Source of the DNA: Bog-159 sp963843255
Lineage (GTDB): Bacteria > Acidobacteriota > Terriglobia > Bryobacterales > Bryobacteraceae
Length of the DNA stretch: 64,000 bases
NCBI GenBank assembly: GCA_963843255.1
Contig: CAWJJQ010000005.1
Coordinates: 528,541-592,540 of the forward strand
Direction: 5' to 3'
The position numbers and the translations under genes are program-made. The stretch's first letter is position 1. Every line of letters starts with the position of its first letter. The notes below the pieces were generated by a model. It searched no databases. It was given only the letters and a program-made list of their open reading frames with translations, and had not been told where the DNA came from. Below, piece after piece: positions 26,892 to 35,171 of the stretch.

Positions 26892-27251
26892 ATGTCGAAA
26901 TTGCTCTTGGTTGCGATGTTGGCCGGGCTGGCCTGCGCGCCCTTGTTGGCGCACGATGTGTCTGGCAATTGGGAGTTCGCCGTGGAAACAGCCGCGGGCA
27001 GCGGCAGTCCATCATTTGTGTTCACACAGAGCGGTGAGAAGCTGACCGGCAGCTACAGCGGACTGTTTGGGAAGGCGGACTTAACGGGGACGGTGAAGGG
27101 CGATCAGATCGACTTCTCGTTCAAATTCGAGTACTCGGGGCAGAGCGGGGTGGCGCATTACAGCGGCACCATCGAGAGCGATAAGAAGATGAAGGGGAAG
27201 GTCGAGATCGGGGACCTTGGCGAGGGGACTTGGACGGCGACTAAGCAATAG
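26892..27251 (+). CDS. Small secreted beta-barrel-like protein
   Basis: A 119-residue protein with a signal peptide (MSKLLLVAMLAGLACAPLLAH) and one domain of alternating strands: VSGNWEFAVET, FVFTQSGEKLTGSYSG, LTGTVKGDQIDFSF, SGTIESDKKMKGKVEIG and EGTWTATK. The same domain is found at the C-terminus of the PLP enzyme at 28527-30098 (VGGEWVAELTY ... LSGTVDGRRV ... EGVVKLGEYGQAKWTA). Its function is unknown; a ligand-binding or targeting module in the periplasm is an inference. Confidence 0.8.
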   Translation: MSKLLLVAMLAGLACAPLLAHDVSGNWEFAVETAAGSGSPSFVFTQSGEKLTGSYSGLFGKADLTGTVKGDQIDFSFKFEYSGQSGVAHYSGTIESDKKMKGKVEIGDLGEGTWTATKQ

Positions 27252-27261
27252 GCGCGTCGCG

Positions 27262-28275
27262 CTATAGCAGGCGGAAGTTTACTTCTACCGTAGCGGCAAC
27301 GGTGACGGGCTTGCCGTCCTTATAGCCGGGACGGAACTTCCACTTCTCTACTGCTTCGAGGGCCTTCTCATCGAGGCCGAGGCCCAAGCTGCGGACCACT
27401 CTGAGGTTGCGCGGCTTGCCGGTCGCATCCACTTCGACGTAGAGCACCACGGTTCCCTGATACTTGGCTTTGCGGGCTTCTTCGGAGTACTCGGGCTCAG
27501 GCCGGTACAGCGGAACGGGGGCTGTAACGCCGCCACCCACACGAAAGACGCCGCCGCCGAAACCACCGCCCTCGCCGGGACCGAATCCCGCGCCTTTACC
27601 CGAACCGACGCCGCCACCGGAACCGGACCCGATGCCGCCACCCGATCCAGGACCGTTGGAGGGTGGACCGATTTTGGCGAGCGGGTCGCCGTACTGCATC
27701 ATATTGTTGTTCGGGATGTTTACATCCGGCGGCGCGATGATGGTGGGTTCCATCGGCAGCTTGGGGTTCAGATTATTGAATACCTGCACTGGAGGCGTAA
27801 ACTGCCGGGGTGAGATCTTCGGCAAGCGGCCCTTCGCCGCGGGAAGAGGAGAGCGATCGCCACCGCCTCCGCCACCGCCCGAAGGCTTTTGCGGACCCGC
27901 TTTAGGCTGATAGGGCGCCAGGTCTGGCGCAATCAAAGTGGTTGTGAGATCCTTCGCGGCCTGCTGAACCGCCTTGCTGGAGGCCAAGGTGAACAGCAGA
28001 ACAATGACGGATACGTGAATGGCGAGAGAATACGCGCCGGATTGTTTCTTGCGCCCGTAAAGGCCCCAAATGTCTTTGACGGCGACCGGCTTGGAGGTAA
28101 GTTGCAGCGGCGGAAGAACCGTTGGATGAATGAGTTCACGCACGCTCTCGATGAGCGATTTGTACCAGGGCGTGGAAACATCGGGCGCCAGCAGGTGGTC
28201 CAAATGTTCGTCTGGATCAAACTTCGGCTGGTTGTTTGGATCCGGTACTGGGGTGTTCTCCATGTTCTCAGACAT
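27262..28275 (-). CDS. TonB-like energy transducer with glycine-rich linker
   Basis: A 337-residue protein. It has a cytoplasmic segment of about 75 residues, one transmembrane helix (LAIHVSVIVLLFTLASS, near 85-102), Pro-rich and then Gly/Ser-rich linkers (GSGGGIGSGSGGGVGSGKG), and a C-terminal TonB domain: PEYSEEARKAKYQGTVVLYV, LGLGLDEKALEAVEKWKFRPG and KPVTVAATVEVNFRL. The cytoplasmic extension is longer than in classical TonB. No ExbB/ExbD genes are adjacent, so it probably borrows the motor encoded at 17-19 kb. Confidence 0.87.
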   Translation of the reverse strand: MSENMENTPVPDPNNQPKFDPDEHLDHLLAPDVSTPWYKSLIESVRELIHPTVLPPLQLTSKPVAVKDIWGLYGRKKQSGAYSLAIHVSVIVLLFTLASSKAVQQAAKDLTTTLIAPDLAPYQPKAGPQKPSGGGGGGGDRSPLPAAKGRLPKISPRQFTPPVQVFNNLNPKLPMEPTIIAPPDVNIPNNNMMQYGDPLAKIGPPSNGPGSGGGIGSGSGGGVGSGKGAGFGPGEGGGFGGGVFRVGGGVTAPVPLYRPEPEYSEEARKAKYQGTVVLYVEVDATGKPRNLRVVRSLGLGLDEKALEAVEKWKFRPGYKDGKPVTVAATVEVNFRLL

Positions 28276-28526
28276 CTTCGTCCAGAGGCGTCAGTGACGT
28301 GCGGGAGCTGCTCATAGCGATTCGACGCAACCGGCTACGGCTTCGTTACACATTTTGGAAACCCAAAACCCAGGGCTGCACTTCGGATTCTATCATAATA
28401 TTCCAATTTTCGAATGTTACGGGAGGCACGGGGTACTTTGGGGCTCAAGGCGAGGGCATGAATACCGGTACCCGCCTTGCTTTCGGCCGTTCGACCGTTT
28501 AGGATCACCTAAGTGGAGGGGCTGAT

Positions 28527-30098
28527 ATGCCATCAAAGAAATTGAGCCGTCGCGGGTTGTTCCGGTCGGGCGCTGCGCTGGCCGCCGCCGGAGTTTCGGC
28601 ATCTCTGCCGGAACCCATTCTGGCTGTGCCTGCCCGCACGCTGGAGGTAGGCGAGAACCTGTACCAATCGATCGGCGTCACGCCGTTGGTGAACTGCCGG
28701 GGGACGTACACAATCATCACCGGGTCGCAGACGCTGCCGGAAGTGAAGCGAGCCATGGAGGCGGCTTCGCACTCCTACGTTCACATGGACGAGTTGATGG
28801 ACGCCGTGGGCCAGCGGCTGGCGGAACTGACCAAAGCGGAGTGGGGGATGGTCACGGCGGGGTGCGCGGCCGCGCTCACCCATGCCACGTCTGCCTGCAT
28901 CGCGGGCGGCGATCCGGAGAAGATGCAGCGTTTGCCGGATCTGACGGGGCTCAAGAACGAAGTGGTGGTGCCACGGTATTCGCGCAATGAATATGACCAC
29001 GCGGTGCGTATGCTGGGCGTGAAGATGGTGGAAGTGGAAACCGCCGCGCAGTTCGAGGCGGCCATCGGACCGCAAACCGCCATGGTGATGATCCTCTCGT
29101 GTCCGGCCGCGGAGAAGGGCGAACTCTCCATCCCGAACGCATGCGCCATCGCGCGGCGGAAAGGCGTTCCGGTGATTGTGGATGCGGCGGCGGAGACGCT
29201 GACTATCCCGAATATCCACCTGGGACACGGCGCAAACCTGGTGGCGTACAGCGGCGGCAAATGCCTGCGCGGTCCACAGGCGGGCGGGCTGCTGCTGGGC
29301 CAGAAGGACCTGGTGCGCGCGGCATGGATCAACAGTGCGCCGCATCATGCGTTCGGGCGCTCGCTGAAGGCCGGCAAGGAAGAGATCATGGGCATGCTGG
29401 CCGCGGTGGAGATGTGGGTGAAGCGGGACCACGACGCCGAGTGGAAGCAGTGGCAAGGGTGGCTGGACAACATCGCCGAGCAGGTGAAGCAGGTGCCCGG
29501 GGTAACCACGGAGGTCCTGCAGCCGGAGGATTTGTCAAACCATGCGCCGCGGCTGCGCATTATGTGGGACACGGCGCGGCTGGGCATCACGGGCGGCGAG
29601 GCCGAGGAGATTCTGTATCACGGGCAGCCCCGCGTCGCGGTGAACGGAGGCGGCGGCTCCCGGCATGACGACCACCCGAGCTCACTGGTGATTATGCCTT
29701 ACATGATGATGCCGGGTGACGACAAGATCGCGGCGACGGCGATTCGCAAGCTGCTGGCCAAGCCGCCGCACATCACGGTGCCCGATCCACAACCGCCGGC
29801 GGTGGACGTGGGTGGAGAATGGGTGGCGGAGCTGACTTATATGTCGGGATCGTCGCGACATCGCTTCACGATCGAACAGCACGAGGCCAAGCTGAGCGGC
29901 GTGCACCACGGCGAGACTCTGCAGGGCAACCTGAGCGGGACGGTGGACGGTCGCCGGGTGACCATGCGCGACTCCGAACGGATCCAAGGCGCCACGCTTC
30001 ACTATGAATTCTCGGGCGATGTAGAAGGCGGCCGGATGGAGGGAGTTGTGAAGTTGGGCGAGTACGGGCAGGCAAAGTGGACGGCACAGCGGGCGTGA
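28527..30098 (+). CDS. Tat-exported SelA-like PLP-dependent enzyme with a C-terminal beta domain
   Basis: A 523-residue protein starting with a twin-arginine signal (SRRGLFRSGAALAAAG). The catalytic part (about 40-420) belongs to the SelA/DgaE-like fold-type I PLP enzymes: GCAAALTHATSACIAGGD, Asp219 in VIVDAAAE and the Schiff-base Lys245 in AYSGGKCLRGPQ. Such enzymes catalyse amino-acid eliminations or racemisation-type reactions; the substrate is unknown. Residues about 425-523 form a beta domain matching the small secreted protein at 26892. Tat export fits a protein folded around its cofactor before secretion. Three bases separate it from the triple-RidA gene, so the two are probably cotranscribed. 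Confidence 0.87.
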   Translation: MPSKKLSRRGLFRSGAALAAAGVSASLPEPILAVPARTLEVGENLYQSIGVTPLVNCRGTYTIITGSQTLPEVKRAMEAASHSYVHMDELMDAVGQRLAELTKAEWGMVTAGCAAALTHATSACIAGGDPEKMQRLPDLTGLKNEVVVPRYSRNEYDHAVRMLGVKMVEVETAAQFEAAIGPQTAMVMILSCPAAEKGELSIPNACAIARRKGVPVIVDAAAETLTIPNIHLGHGANLVAYSGGKCLRGPQAGGLLLGQKDLVRAAWINSAPHHAFGRSLKAGKEEIMGMLAAVEMWVKRDHDAEWKQWQGWLDNIAEQVKQVPGVTTEVLQPEDLSNHAPRLRIMWDTARLGITGGEAEEILYHGQPRVAVNGGGGSRHDDHPSSLVIMPYMMMPGDDKIAATAIRKLLAKPPHITVPDPQPPAVDVGGEWVAELTYMSGSSRHRFTIEQHEAKLSGVHHGETLQGNLSGTVDGRRVTMRDSERIQGATLHYEFSGDVEGGRMEGVVKLGEYGQAKWTAQRA

Positions 30099-30101
30099 GC
30101 G

Positions 30102-31280
30102 ATGGCGCGAACCGCGATTGTTGTCCTGGCGTGCTCTTTGGGGTGCGCGGTGATTATGCCCGGCGCGACTAAGCGAATCATTTTTCCGGAGGGCGCGCGG
30201 CCGGCGGGTCCGTACAGTCCGGGCATCCTGGCGGGTGGCTTCCTGTTTATTTCAGGGCAAGGCGCTAAAGGGCCGGATGGCAAATTTCCGGATTCTCCGG
30301 CGGCGCAGGTCCGGCAGTGCCTGGATAACGTGAAGTCGGTGGTGACAGCGGCCGGCCTGACCATGCACAACCTGGTTTACGCGCAGGTGTACGTGCCGGA
30401 GCCTTGGGACTACACGGGGATCGACGGGGTCTGGAAGGAAACTTTCGGACAGAACGGTCCGGCGCGCGCGATTCTGGGAGTGGCGAAGCTGCCGGAGAAC
30501 ACGCCGGTGGAGATCAATGCGATCGCGGTGGTGGATGCGGGCACACGGCGAGAGATACGGCTGGCGGGCGATGGTCTGGCGCCGGATGCGGTGGCGGCGG
30601 GCGGGCTGCTGTTCGTGTCGGGCGTGGCGGACGACAATCCGAAGCGGGCGCTGGAGCGCATGGGAGAAGTGCTGCGAGCGGCGGGGTTGGACTATCGCCA
30701 TATGGTGTTTGTGAATCCGTACCTGACGAGCGCGGTTAGCTATGGGGAAATGAACAAGGCTTACGCGCCATTTTTCGAGTTTGGCAACACACCGGCGCGG
30801 GCGACGATCAGCGTGGCGAACCTGGAGCACGGCACCATTGAGTTCACTGGCGTGGCGGTGCAGGATTTGGCTAAGCGCCGCGCCGTGCGGCCCAAGAATA
30901 TGGAGCCCAGCCCAACGGCCAGCCCTTGCGTATTTGCGGGCGACATTTTCTTCTGTTCGGCAAAATCCGCGTTCATTCCGGGGCCGAACAGCGGCGTTTA
31001 CGCGCAAGGGGTGGAAGAGCAGGTGCGCATGTCGTTCCGCAATCTGTTGGACGGGCTGGAGGAAGCCGGGTTAAAGCTGGCGGACGTGGTATCGGCCAAC
31101 GTTTACCTGGACGACATCGCGGAGTTTCCTTTGATGAACGGGGTGTACAAGACATTCTTTGCGGAGACACCGCCTACCCGGACCACCATCCAGCAGATTG
31201 CGCCGGTGAAGGAGCGCAAGCAGAGCGCGCGGGGATCGTGGCCGGATCTGGAGCAGATTTCGTTTATTGCTGTCAAATAA
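30102..31280 (+). CDS. Secreted protein with three RidA/YjgF domains
   Basis: A 392-residue protein with a hydrophobic N-terminal signal (MARTAIVVLACSLGCAVI) and three successive RidA (YjgF/YER057c) domains at about 25-145, 150-260 and 265-392. Domain 1 keeps the RidA pair Arg122 (GPARAILGVAKLP) and Glu137 (VEINAIAV) at the same 15-residue spacing as Arg105 and Glu120 of E. coli RidA. Domain 2 has PARATISV and an IEF Glu one residue closer. Domain 3 has PTRTTI but a divergent end. RidA hydrolyses reactive enamines/imines released by PLP enzymes. Pairing with an exported PLP enzyme suggests the same job in the periplasm, with one trimer-like chain. Confidence 0.88.
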   Translation: MARTAIVVLACSLGCAVIMPGATKRIIFPEGARPAGPYSPGILAGGFLFISGQGAKGPDGKFPDSPAAQVRQCLDNVKSVVTAAGLTMHNLVYAQVYVPEPWDYTGIDGVWKETFGQNGPARAILGVAKLPENTPVEINAIAVVDAGTRREIRLAGDGLAPDAVAAGGLLFVSGVADDNPKRALERMGEVLRAAGLDYRHMVFVNPYLTSAVSYGEMNKAYAPFFEFGNTPARATISVANLEHGTIEFTGVAVQDLAKRRAVRPKNMEPSPTASPCVFAGDIFFCSAKSAFIPGPNSGVYAQGVEEQVRMSFRNLLDGLEEAGLKLADVVSANVYLDDIAEFPLMNGVYKTFFAETPPTRTTIQQIAPVKERKQSARGSWPDLEQISFIAVK

Positions 31281-31284
31281 GACT

Positions 31285-31324
31285 GGCGGCCTGAGAGGCC
31301 GCCGCAGGCAGAGTGCCTGCCCCA
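31285..31324. repeat. Two-hairpin interspersed repeat, copy A
   Basis: Hairpin 1 is GGCGGCCT-GAG-AGGCCGCC (31285-31303). Hairpin 2 is GCAGGCA-GAG-TGCCTGC (31304-31320), followed by CCCACC. It lies between the triple-RidA gene and the kinase-like gene. Confidence 0.85.
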
Positions 31325-31359
31325 CCAGGAGACGAAGACAGAAGTGGAGTTGATCTAGA

Positions 31360-32004
31360 GTGAGCCAGAGCGTGATCCGGATCATCACGATCGAGCGGGA
31401 ATACGGCGCGGGCGGTTCGGGCATTGCGCAAAAGCTGGCCGAACACCTGCAATGGAAGCTGTGGGACCAGGAACTGACTTCAGAAATCGCACGCATGGCC
31501 AAGTGCGACCGGGGCATGGTGGCGCGGCTGGAAGAGCGCGTGGACCCGCTGTTCTACCGGCTGATGAAGGTGTTTATGCGGGGCAGTTACGAGCGCAGCC
31601 TGCCGGTGAGCGGTCTGGAACACCTGGACGCGGACAGCATGGTGGTGTTTATGCGGCGGGTGATCGAGAGCGCCGCGGCGGCGGGGAATTGCGTGATCGT
31701 GGGGCGAGGCGCGCCGTATCTTTTACGCGAGCGCACGGATGCCTTTCGCGCGTTCATTTATGCGCCGATCGAAGAAAAGGTCAAGCGCGTGCGCGATCTT
31801 GGCAAGACGAAAGCGGAAGCGGTGGAACTGGTGGAGGCCATCGACGAAGAGCGCGCCACGTTCGTAAAGAAATACTTCGGGAAGGATTGGCCCAGCCGGC
31901 ACCTCTACCACCTGATGGTGAACTCCGCGGTGGGGGACGATGCGGTGATCAAGACGATTCTGAGTGAGGTCGATACGCTGAATGCAAAAGGTAAACCTGG
32001 CTGA
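31360..32004 (+). CDS. Cytidylate kinase-like family protein
   Basis: A 214-residue P-loop protein of the cytidylate-kinase-like group. The nucleotide loop is EYGAGGSGIAQKLAE (residues about 13-27). GRGAPYLLRER and the LID-like EERATFVKKYFGKDWP also fit. True CMK activity is uncertain because this subgroup is uncharacterised. It starts with GTG at 31360 and overlaps the following cupin gene by 23 bases. Confidence 0.82.
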   Translation: MSQSVIRIITIEREYGAGGSGIAQKLAEHLQWKLWDQELTSEIARMAKCDRGMVARLEERVDPLFYRLMKVFMRGSYERSLPVSGLEHLDADSMVVFMRRVIESAAAAGNCVIVGRGAPYLLRERTDAFRAFIYAPIEEKVKRVRDLGKTKAEAVELVEAIDEERATFVKKYFGKDWPSRHLYHLMVNSAVGDDAVIKTILSEVDTLNAKGKPG

Positions 32005-32356
32005 GAAGCTGGCGCTGTTCACTGAATACTGGAAGCCGAAGATCGCGGGGGAACTGAACGGGCAGATGGTGAAGCTGGTGAAGTTTCACGGCCCGTTCGT
32101 GTGGCATCATCACGATACCGAAGACGAGATGTTCCTGGTGGTGAAGGGCAGTTTCCGGATGGATTACCGCGATGACGACGGGCGGGAGCGCGCCATCGAT
32201 TTGCACGAGGGCGAATTTCTGATCGTGCCGCGCGGGGTGGAGCACAGGCCGGTCGCGGGACAGGAAGTTCACGTGATGCTGCTGGAACCGGCTAGCACGC
32301 TGAACACAGGCAATGTGCGCGGGGCGATGACGGTGGAGAAGCTGGACCGAATATGA
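31982..32356 (+). CDS. Cupin-domain protein
   Basis: A 124-residue single cupin. Metal-ligand motif 1 is VWHHHDTEDEMFLVVKG, with HHH-x4-E-type spacing, and motif 2 is PRGVEHRPVAG with its His. It may be an isomerase-like or sensor protein. The gene overlaps the kinase-like gene by 23 bases, indicating coupling, and stops two bases before the convergent tsaC. Confidence 0.86.
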   Translation: MQKVNLAEKLALFTEYWKPKIAGELNGQMVKLVKFHGPFVWHHHDTEDEMFLVVKGSFRMDYRDDDGRERAIDLHEGEFLIVPRGVEHRPVAGQEVHVMLLEPASTLNTGNVRGAMTVEKLDRI

Positions 32357-32358
32357 AT

Positions 32359-33276
32359 TTATTGCGCGGCGCGGCGGAGGCGGTCGAGGACGCCGGCCCA
32401 TTCGGGCGTATCCGGGGGAAGTTCGACAGCGATCCAATCGAAAGACCGTTCATCGAGACGGTGCAGCGCGGCGTAGAGTGCGGCGGCATAGGCACGCGGC
32501 TCGATGGGCATTTCCAGGCCGAGGCGTAGCCACGCGCCGCGGCCAGCGGGTGGCTGGGTTCCGGCGGCGATTAAAACCAAAGGCGTGCGGGGGCGGTAAT
32601 GGCGCGGGTGCATGCCGGGCGAGGCGTGCGGTCCGGGCGCGGAAGGCAGAGCGGCCATACGGACGGGGCCGATCAGGGATTCAATTTCAGGCAACGGGAT
32701 CACGCCGGGACGCAGGAGCAGAGGCTCCGGGCCTGCAAGCGAGAGCACGGTGGATTCGATGCCTACGCTGGCGGGACCGCCGTCGAGCACCAGGTCAACC
32801 GCGGCGCCTAAGGATCTGCGCACGTGGTCCGCATGGGTGGGCGAAAGGCCGGTGAACGGATTGGCGCTGGGCGCGGCGATGGGCACGCCGGCCGCATGGA
32901 TCAGGGCCAACGCCACGGGATGGGCCGGCATGCGCAGGCCGACTGTGTCGAGACCAGCGGTTACGATATCGGGAATCGAAGGCTGCTTGCGCAGCACCAG
33001 CGTGAGCGGGCCGGGCCAATAGCGCTCGGCCAGGCGATCGGCGGCGGCGGGCCAATCGAGCACCAGGGAACGCGCCATAGAGATGGAATCCACGTGCACG
33101 ATGAGCGGGCTCTCGAGCGGGCGGCCCTTGGCTTCGAAGATGCGCGCGACGGCGTCCGCGTCAAAGGCGCTGGCACCCAGGCCGTAAACCGTTTCGGTAG
33201 GGAAAGCGACCAGACCGCCGCCGCGAATTAATTCCGCCGCGCGGCGTAGTTCCGGAGTCTCGGCGGCACCGCTCAC
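32359..33276 (-). CDS. tsaC: L-threonylcarbamoyladenylate synthase (TsaC/Sua5 type)
   Basis: A 305-residue Sua5-type protein that makes threonylcarbamoyl-AMP for t6A37 tRNA modification. The YrdC domain (about 1-190) has LVAFPTETVYGLGASAFD, IFEAKGRPLESPLIVH and PSANPFTGLSPTHADHV. A linker and a C-terminal Sua5 domain with RHYRPRTPLVLIAAG follow. The GTG start overlaps the prfB stop (GTGA), so it is translationally coupled to release factor 2. Confidence 0.93.
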   Translation of the reverse strand: MSGAAETPELRRAAELIRGGGLVAFPTETVYGLGASAFDADAVARIFEAKGRPLESPLIVHVDSISMARSLVLDWPAAADRLAERYWPGPLTLVLRKQPSIPDIVTAGLDTVGLRMPAHPVALALIHAAGVPIAAPSANPFTGLSPTHADHVRRSLGAAVDLVLDGGPASVGIESTVLSLAGPEPLLLRPGVIPLPEIESLIGPVRMAALPSAPGPHASPGMHPRHYRPRTPLVLIAAGTQPPAGRGAWLRLGLEMPIEPRAYAAALYAALHRLDERSFDWIAVELPPDTPEWAGVLDRLRRAAQ

Positions 33277-34410
33277 TCCGGCAGGTCGTCCTTCGAGTCG
33301 CCGGCGATTTTGCCTGTCTTACGGAAGACCAGGTAGGCGTGGATTAGCGGCTCGATATCGCCTTCGAGCACGCGGTCCACATCGCCTATGGCAAGTTTGG
33401 TGCGGTGATCCTTAATCATGCGGTACGGGGCCAGCACGTAGCTGCGGATCTGGCTGCCGAAGTTGATATCCAGCTTGGAAGCCTCGGTCTTGGCGGCTTC
33501 GGCGCGCTTCTTGTCCATCTCGAATTCATAGAGGCGCGCGCGGAGCTGCTTCATGGCGCTGTCGCGGTTCTTGTGCTGGGAGCGCTCGTTCTGGCACTGC
33601 ACCACGATATTGGTGGGAAGGTGAACAATGCGCACGGCGGAGTCTGTCATGTTGACGTGCTGTCCGCCGGCGCCGCCGGAGCGGAAGGTGTCGATGCGCA
33701 GATCGTCGGGGCGGATATCGATTTTGATCTCGTCGTCCACCTGCGGATAAACGAAGACGGATGCGAAGGAAGTATGGCGGCGCGCGTTCGCGTCGAAAGG
33801 AGAGATGCGGACCAGGCGGTGCACGCCAATTTCGGACTGGAGCAGGCCGTAGGCATTCTCGCCGTTGACTTCGAAGGTGACGGATTTGATGCCGGCGCCT
33901 TCACCCTCGAGGCGGTCGGTGATGGCGATGGAGAAGCCTTCGCGCTCGGCCCAGCGCAGGTACATGCGCAGGAGCATCTCGGCCCAATCCTGGCTTTCGG
34001 TGCCGCCGGCGCCGGGGTGAATGGTCATGATGGCGCTGCGCTGATCGTTTTCGCCGGAGAGCAGCATGGCGGTTTCGACGCGCTCGAGGTACTGGCGGAA
34101 GGAATCGAGATCGCGCTCGAGATCGCCAGAGACGTTCTCGCCTTCGCGGGCGAGTTCGAACAGGGTATCGAGATCGGAGGTGAGCGCGGTGATGCGCTGC
34201 TCGTTTCCGATATTCTTTTCCAGGCGCTTGCGTTCCTGCATGACTTTCTGGCTTTTCTCGGGCTGGCTCCAGAAGTCGGGCGCGGAAGTTTGTTCTTCTA
34301 TTTTTTGCAGCTTGGATTTTTGGGCGGGAGCGTCAAAGATACCTCCGCACAGCGAGGGCCTGTTCGCGGAGGGGAGTGTACTGGCGTTCCAATTCGTCTA
34401 GCGGGATCAT
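33273..34410 (-). CDS. prfB: Peptide chain release factor 2, expressed by programmed +1 frameshift
   Basis: RF2 recognises UGA and UAA stops. The start ATG is at 34410; 25 codons (MIPLDELERQYTPLRE...) lead to an in-frame TGA at 34333-34335. The site is GGAGG-TAT-CTT-TGA-C, the standard prfB slippery sequence with an internal Shine-Dalgarno. After +1 slippage at CTT the frame continues DAPAQKSKLQKIEEQ for 353 residues to 33273, total 378. The stop-recognition SPF tripeptide (RISPFDAN) and GGAGGQHVN are present. The gene autoregulates through this site. tsaC follows with an overlap. Confidence 0.97.
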
Positions 34411-34445
34411 TTCAATCTCATCCTAACACCGAATGGCGAATCGGT

Positions 34446-34697
34446 TCACTGCTTGGCGGCGGGCTGGGCGGTTTCGACGCAGGGACTCCACTGGCCGACC
34501 TGTCCGAAGTTGAGCACGGCGACGACGCCGCAGCGGGAATCGCCCTTGCGGCGGCGGTGGACGATGGTCCGTTCACAGCCACCCAGTTCAGAGGCGCAGC
34601 GGTAGACGTCGCCGCTCAGGCCGGGGCGTTTATAGACCAGTTTGAATTGTCCACAGAAGGGGCACTTCATGTCGGTGCCGATGGGGTGATATTTCAT
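34446..34697 (-). CDS. Small zinc-ribbon protein, unknown function
   Basis: An 83-residue protein starting MKYHPIGTDMKCPFCG, with AAGGAG nine bases upstream; an upstream Met at 34733 lacks such a site. A CPFC knuckle and a later CASELGGC form a probable treble-clef/ribbon zinc site. The following RRRKGDSRCG is basic. No further family assignment can be made. Confidence 0.6.
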   Translation of the reverse strand: MKYHPIGTDMKCPFCGQFKLVYKRPGLSGDVYRCASELGGCERTIVHRRRKGDSRCGVVAVLNFGQVGQWSPCVETAQPAAKQ

Positions 34698-34840
34698 GCA
34701 CGCTAACTCCTTTGCCTTACGGCATAAAAACATTATGCACTAATTGTGTTTCGGGGTAAAGTGCGGGCGTCCTTCGGGCGGGCAGCCTTCGGCCGCTGGT
34801 GATGGGTGGTGGGTGATTGGTGTTGGGTCGGCCCGCGATT

Positions 34841-34864
34841 TGTACAATTAGTCTAAAGAGTACA
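34841..34864. promoter_or_regulatory. Inverted repeat upstream of the antitoxin gene, candidate operator
   Basis: TGTAC at 34841-34845 and GTACA at 34860-34864 form a dyad with 14 bases between them, ending seven bases before the antitoxin ATG. Phd-type antitoxins usually bind such a palindrome to repress their own operon. Confidence 0.4.
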
Positions 34865-34871
34865 GAGGATC

Positions 34872-35171
34872 ATGGTGCGGGATATCAGCCTGACGGATGC
34901 GCGCAAGAACCTGTCCGCCCTTTTGCGCGAGATCGAAAAAGACCCGAGTGCCGGCTACCGGATTTTGGTTCGGAAAAGAGTGGTAGCCGAGCTGCCGAGT
35001 CCGGTCGCTGCGCGTCCGAAACACGCCGGGGTAACCTTGTTGAAACTGGCGTTGGAGGTGGAGAATCAATCTCCGCGCGAAGACTTTGGACCCGGCGAGG
35101 TGACGGCGGCGAACTACAAGGAATTCCTTTATAGAAACAGGTCCCTCGCCAACCCTCGAAGGCGCCGGTAG
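34872..35171 (+). CDS. Type II antitoxin, Phd/YefM-like
   Basis: A 99-residue protein. The N-terminus VRDISLTDARKNLSALLREIEKDP (split: VRDISLTDARKN, LSALLREIEKDP) followed by GYRILVRKRVVAEL has the Phd/YefM pattern of one strand, helix and hairpin for DNA binding. The C-terminal tail is less ordered and would neutralise the toxin. It precedes and overlaps the region where the PIN toxin should begin. Confidence 0.75.
   Translation: MVRDISLTDARKNLSALLREIEKDPSAGYRILVRKRVVAELPSPVAARPKHAGVTLLKLALEVENQSPREDFGPGEVTAANYKEFLYRNRSLANPRRRR

Noticed and set aside
28276..28526. Riboswitch between the divergent TonB-like and PLP-enzyme genes
   Set aside because: The 250-base gap has no recognisable aptamer or terminator; it is simply a divergent promoter region.
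34765..34830. GC-rich hairpins (CCTTCGGG, GCCTTCGGCC) followed by GGTGATGGGTGGTGGGTGATTGG
   Set aside because: It resembles a diverged two-hairpin repeat plus simple sequence, but arms and spacing do not match the three clear copies, so it was not counted as a fourth.
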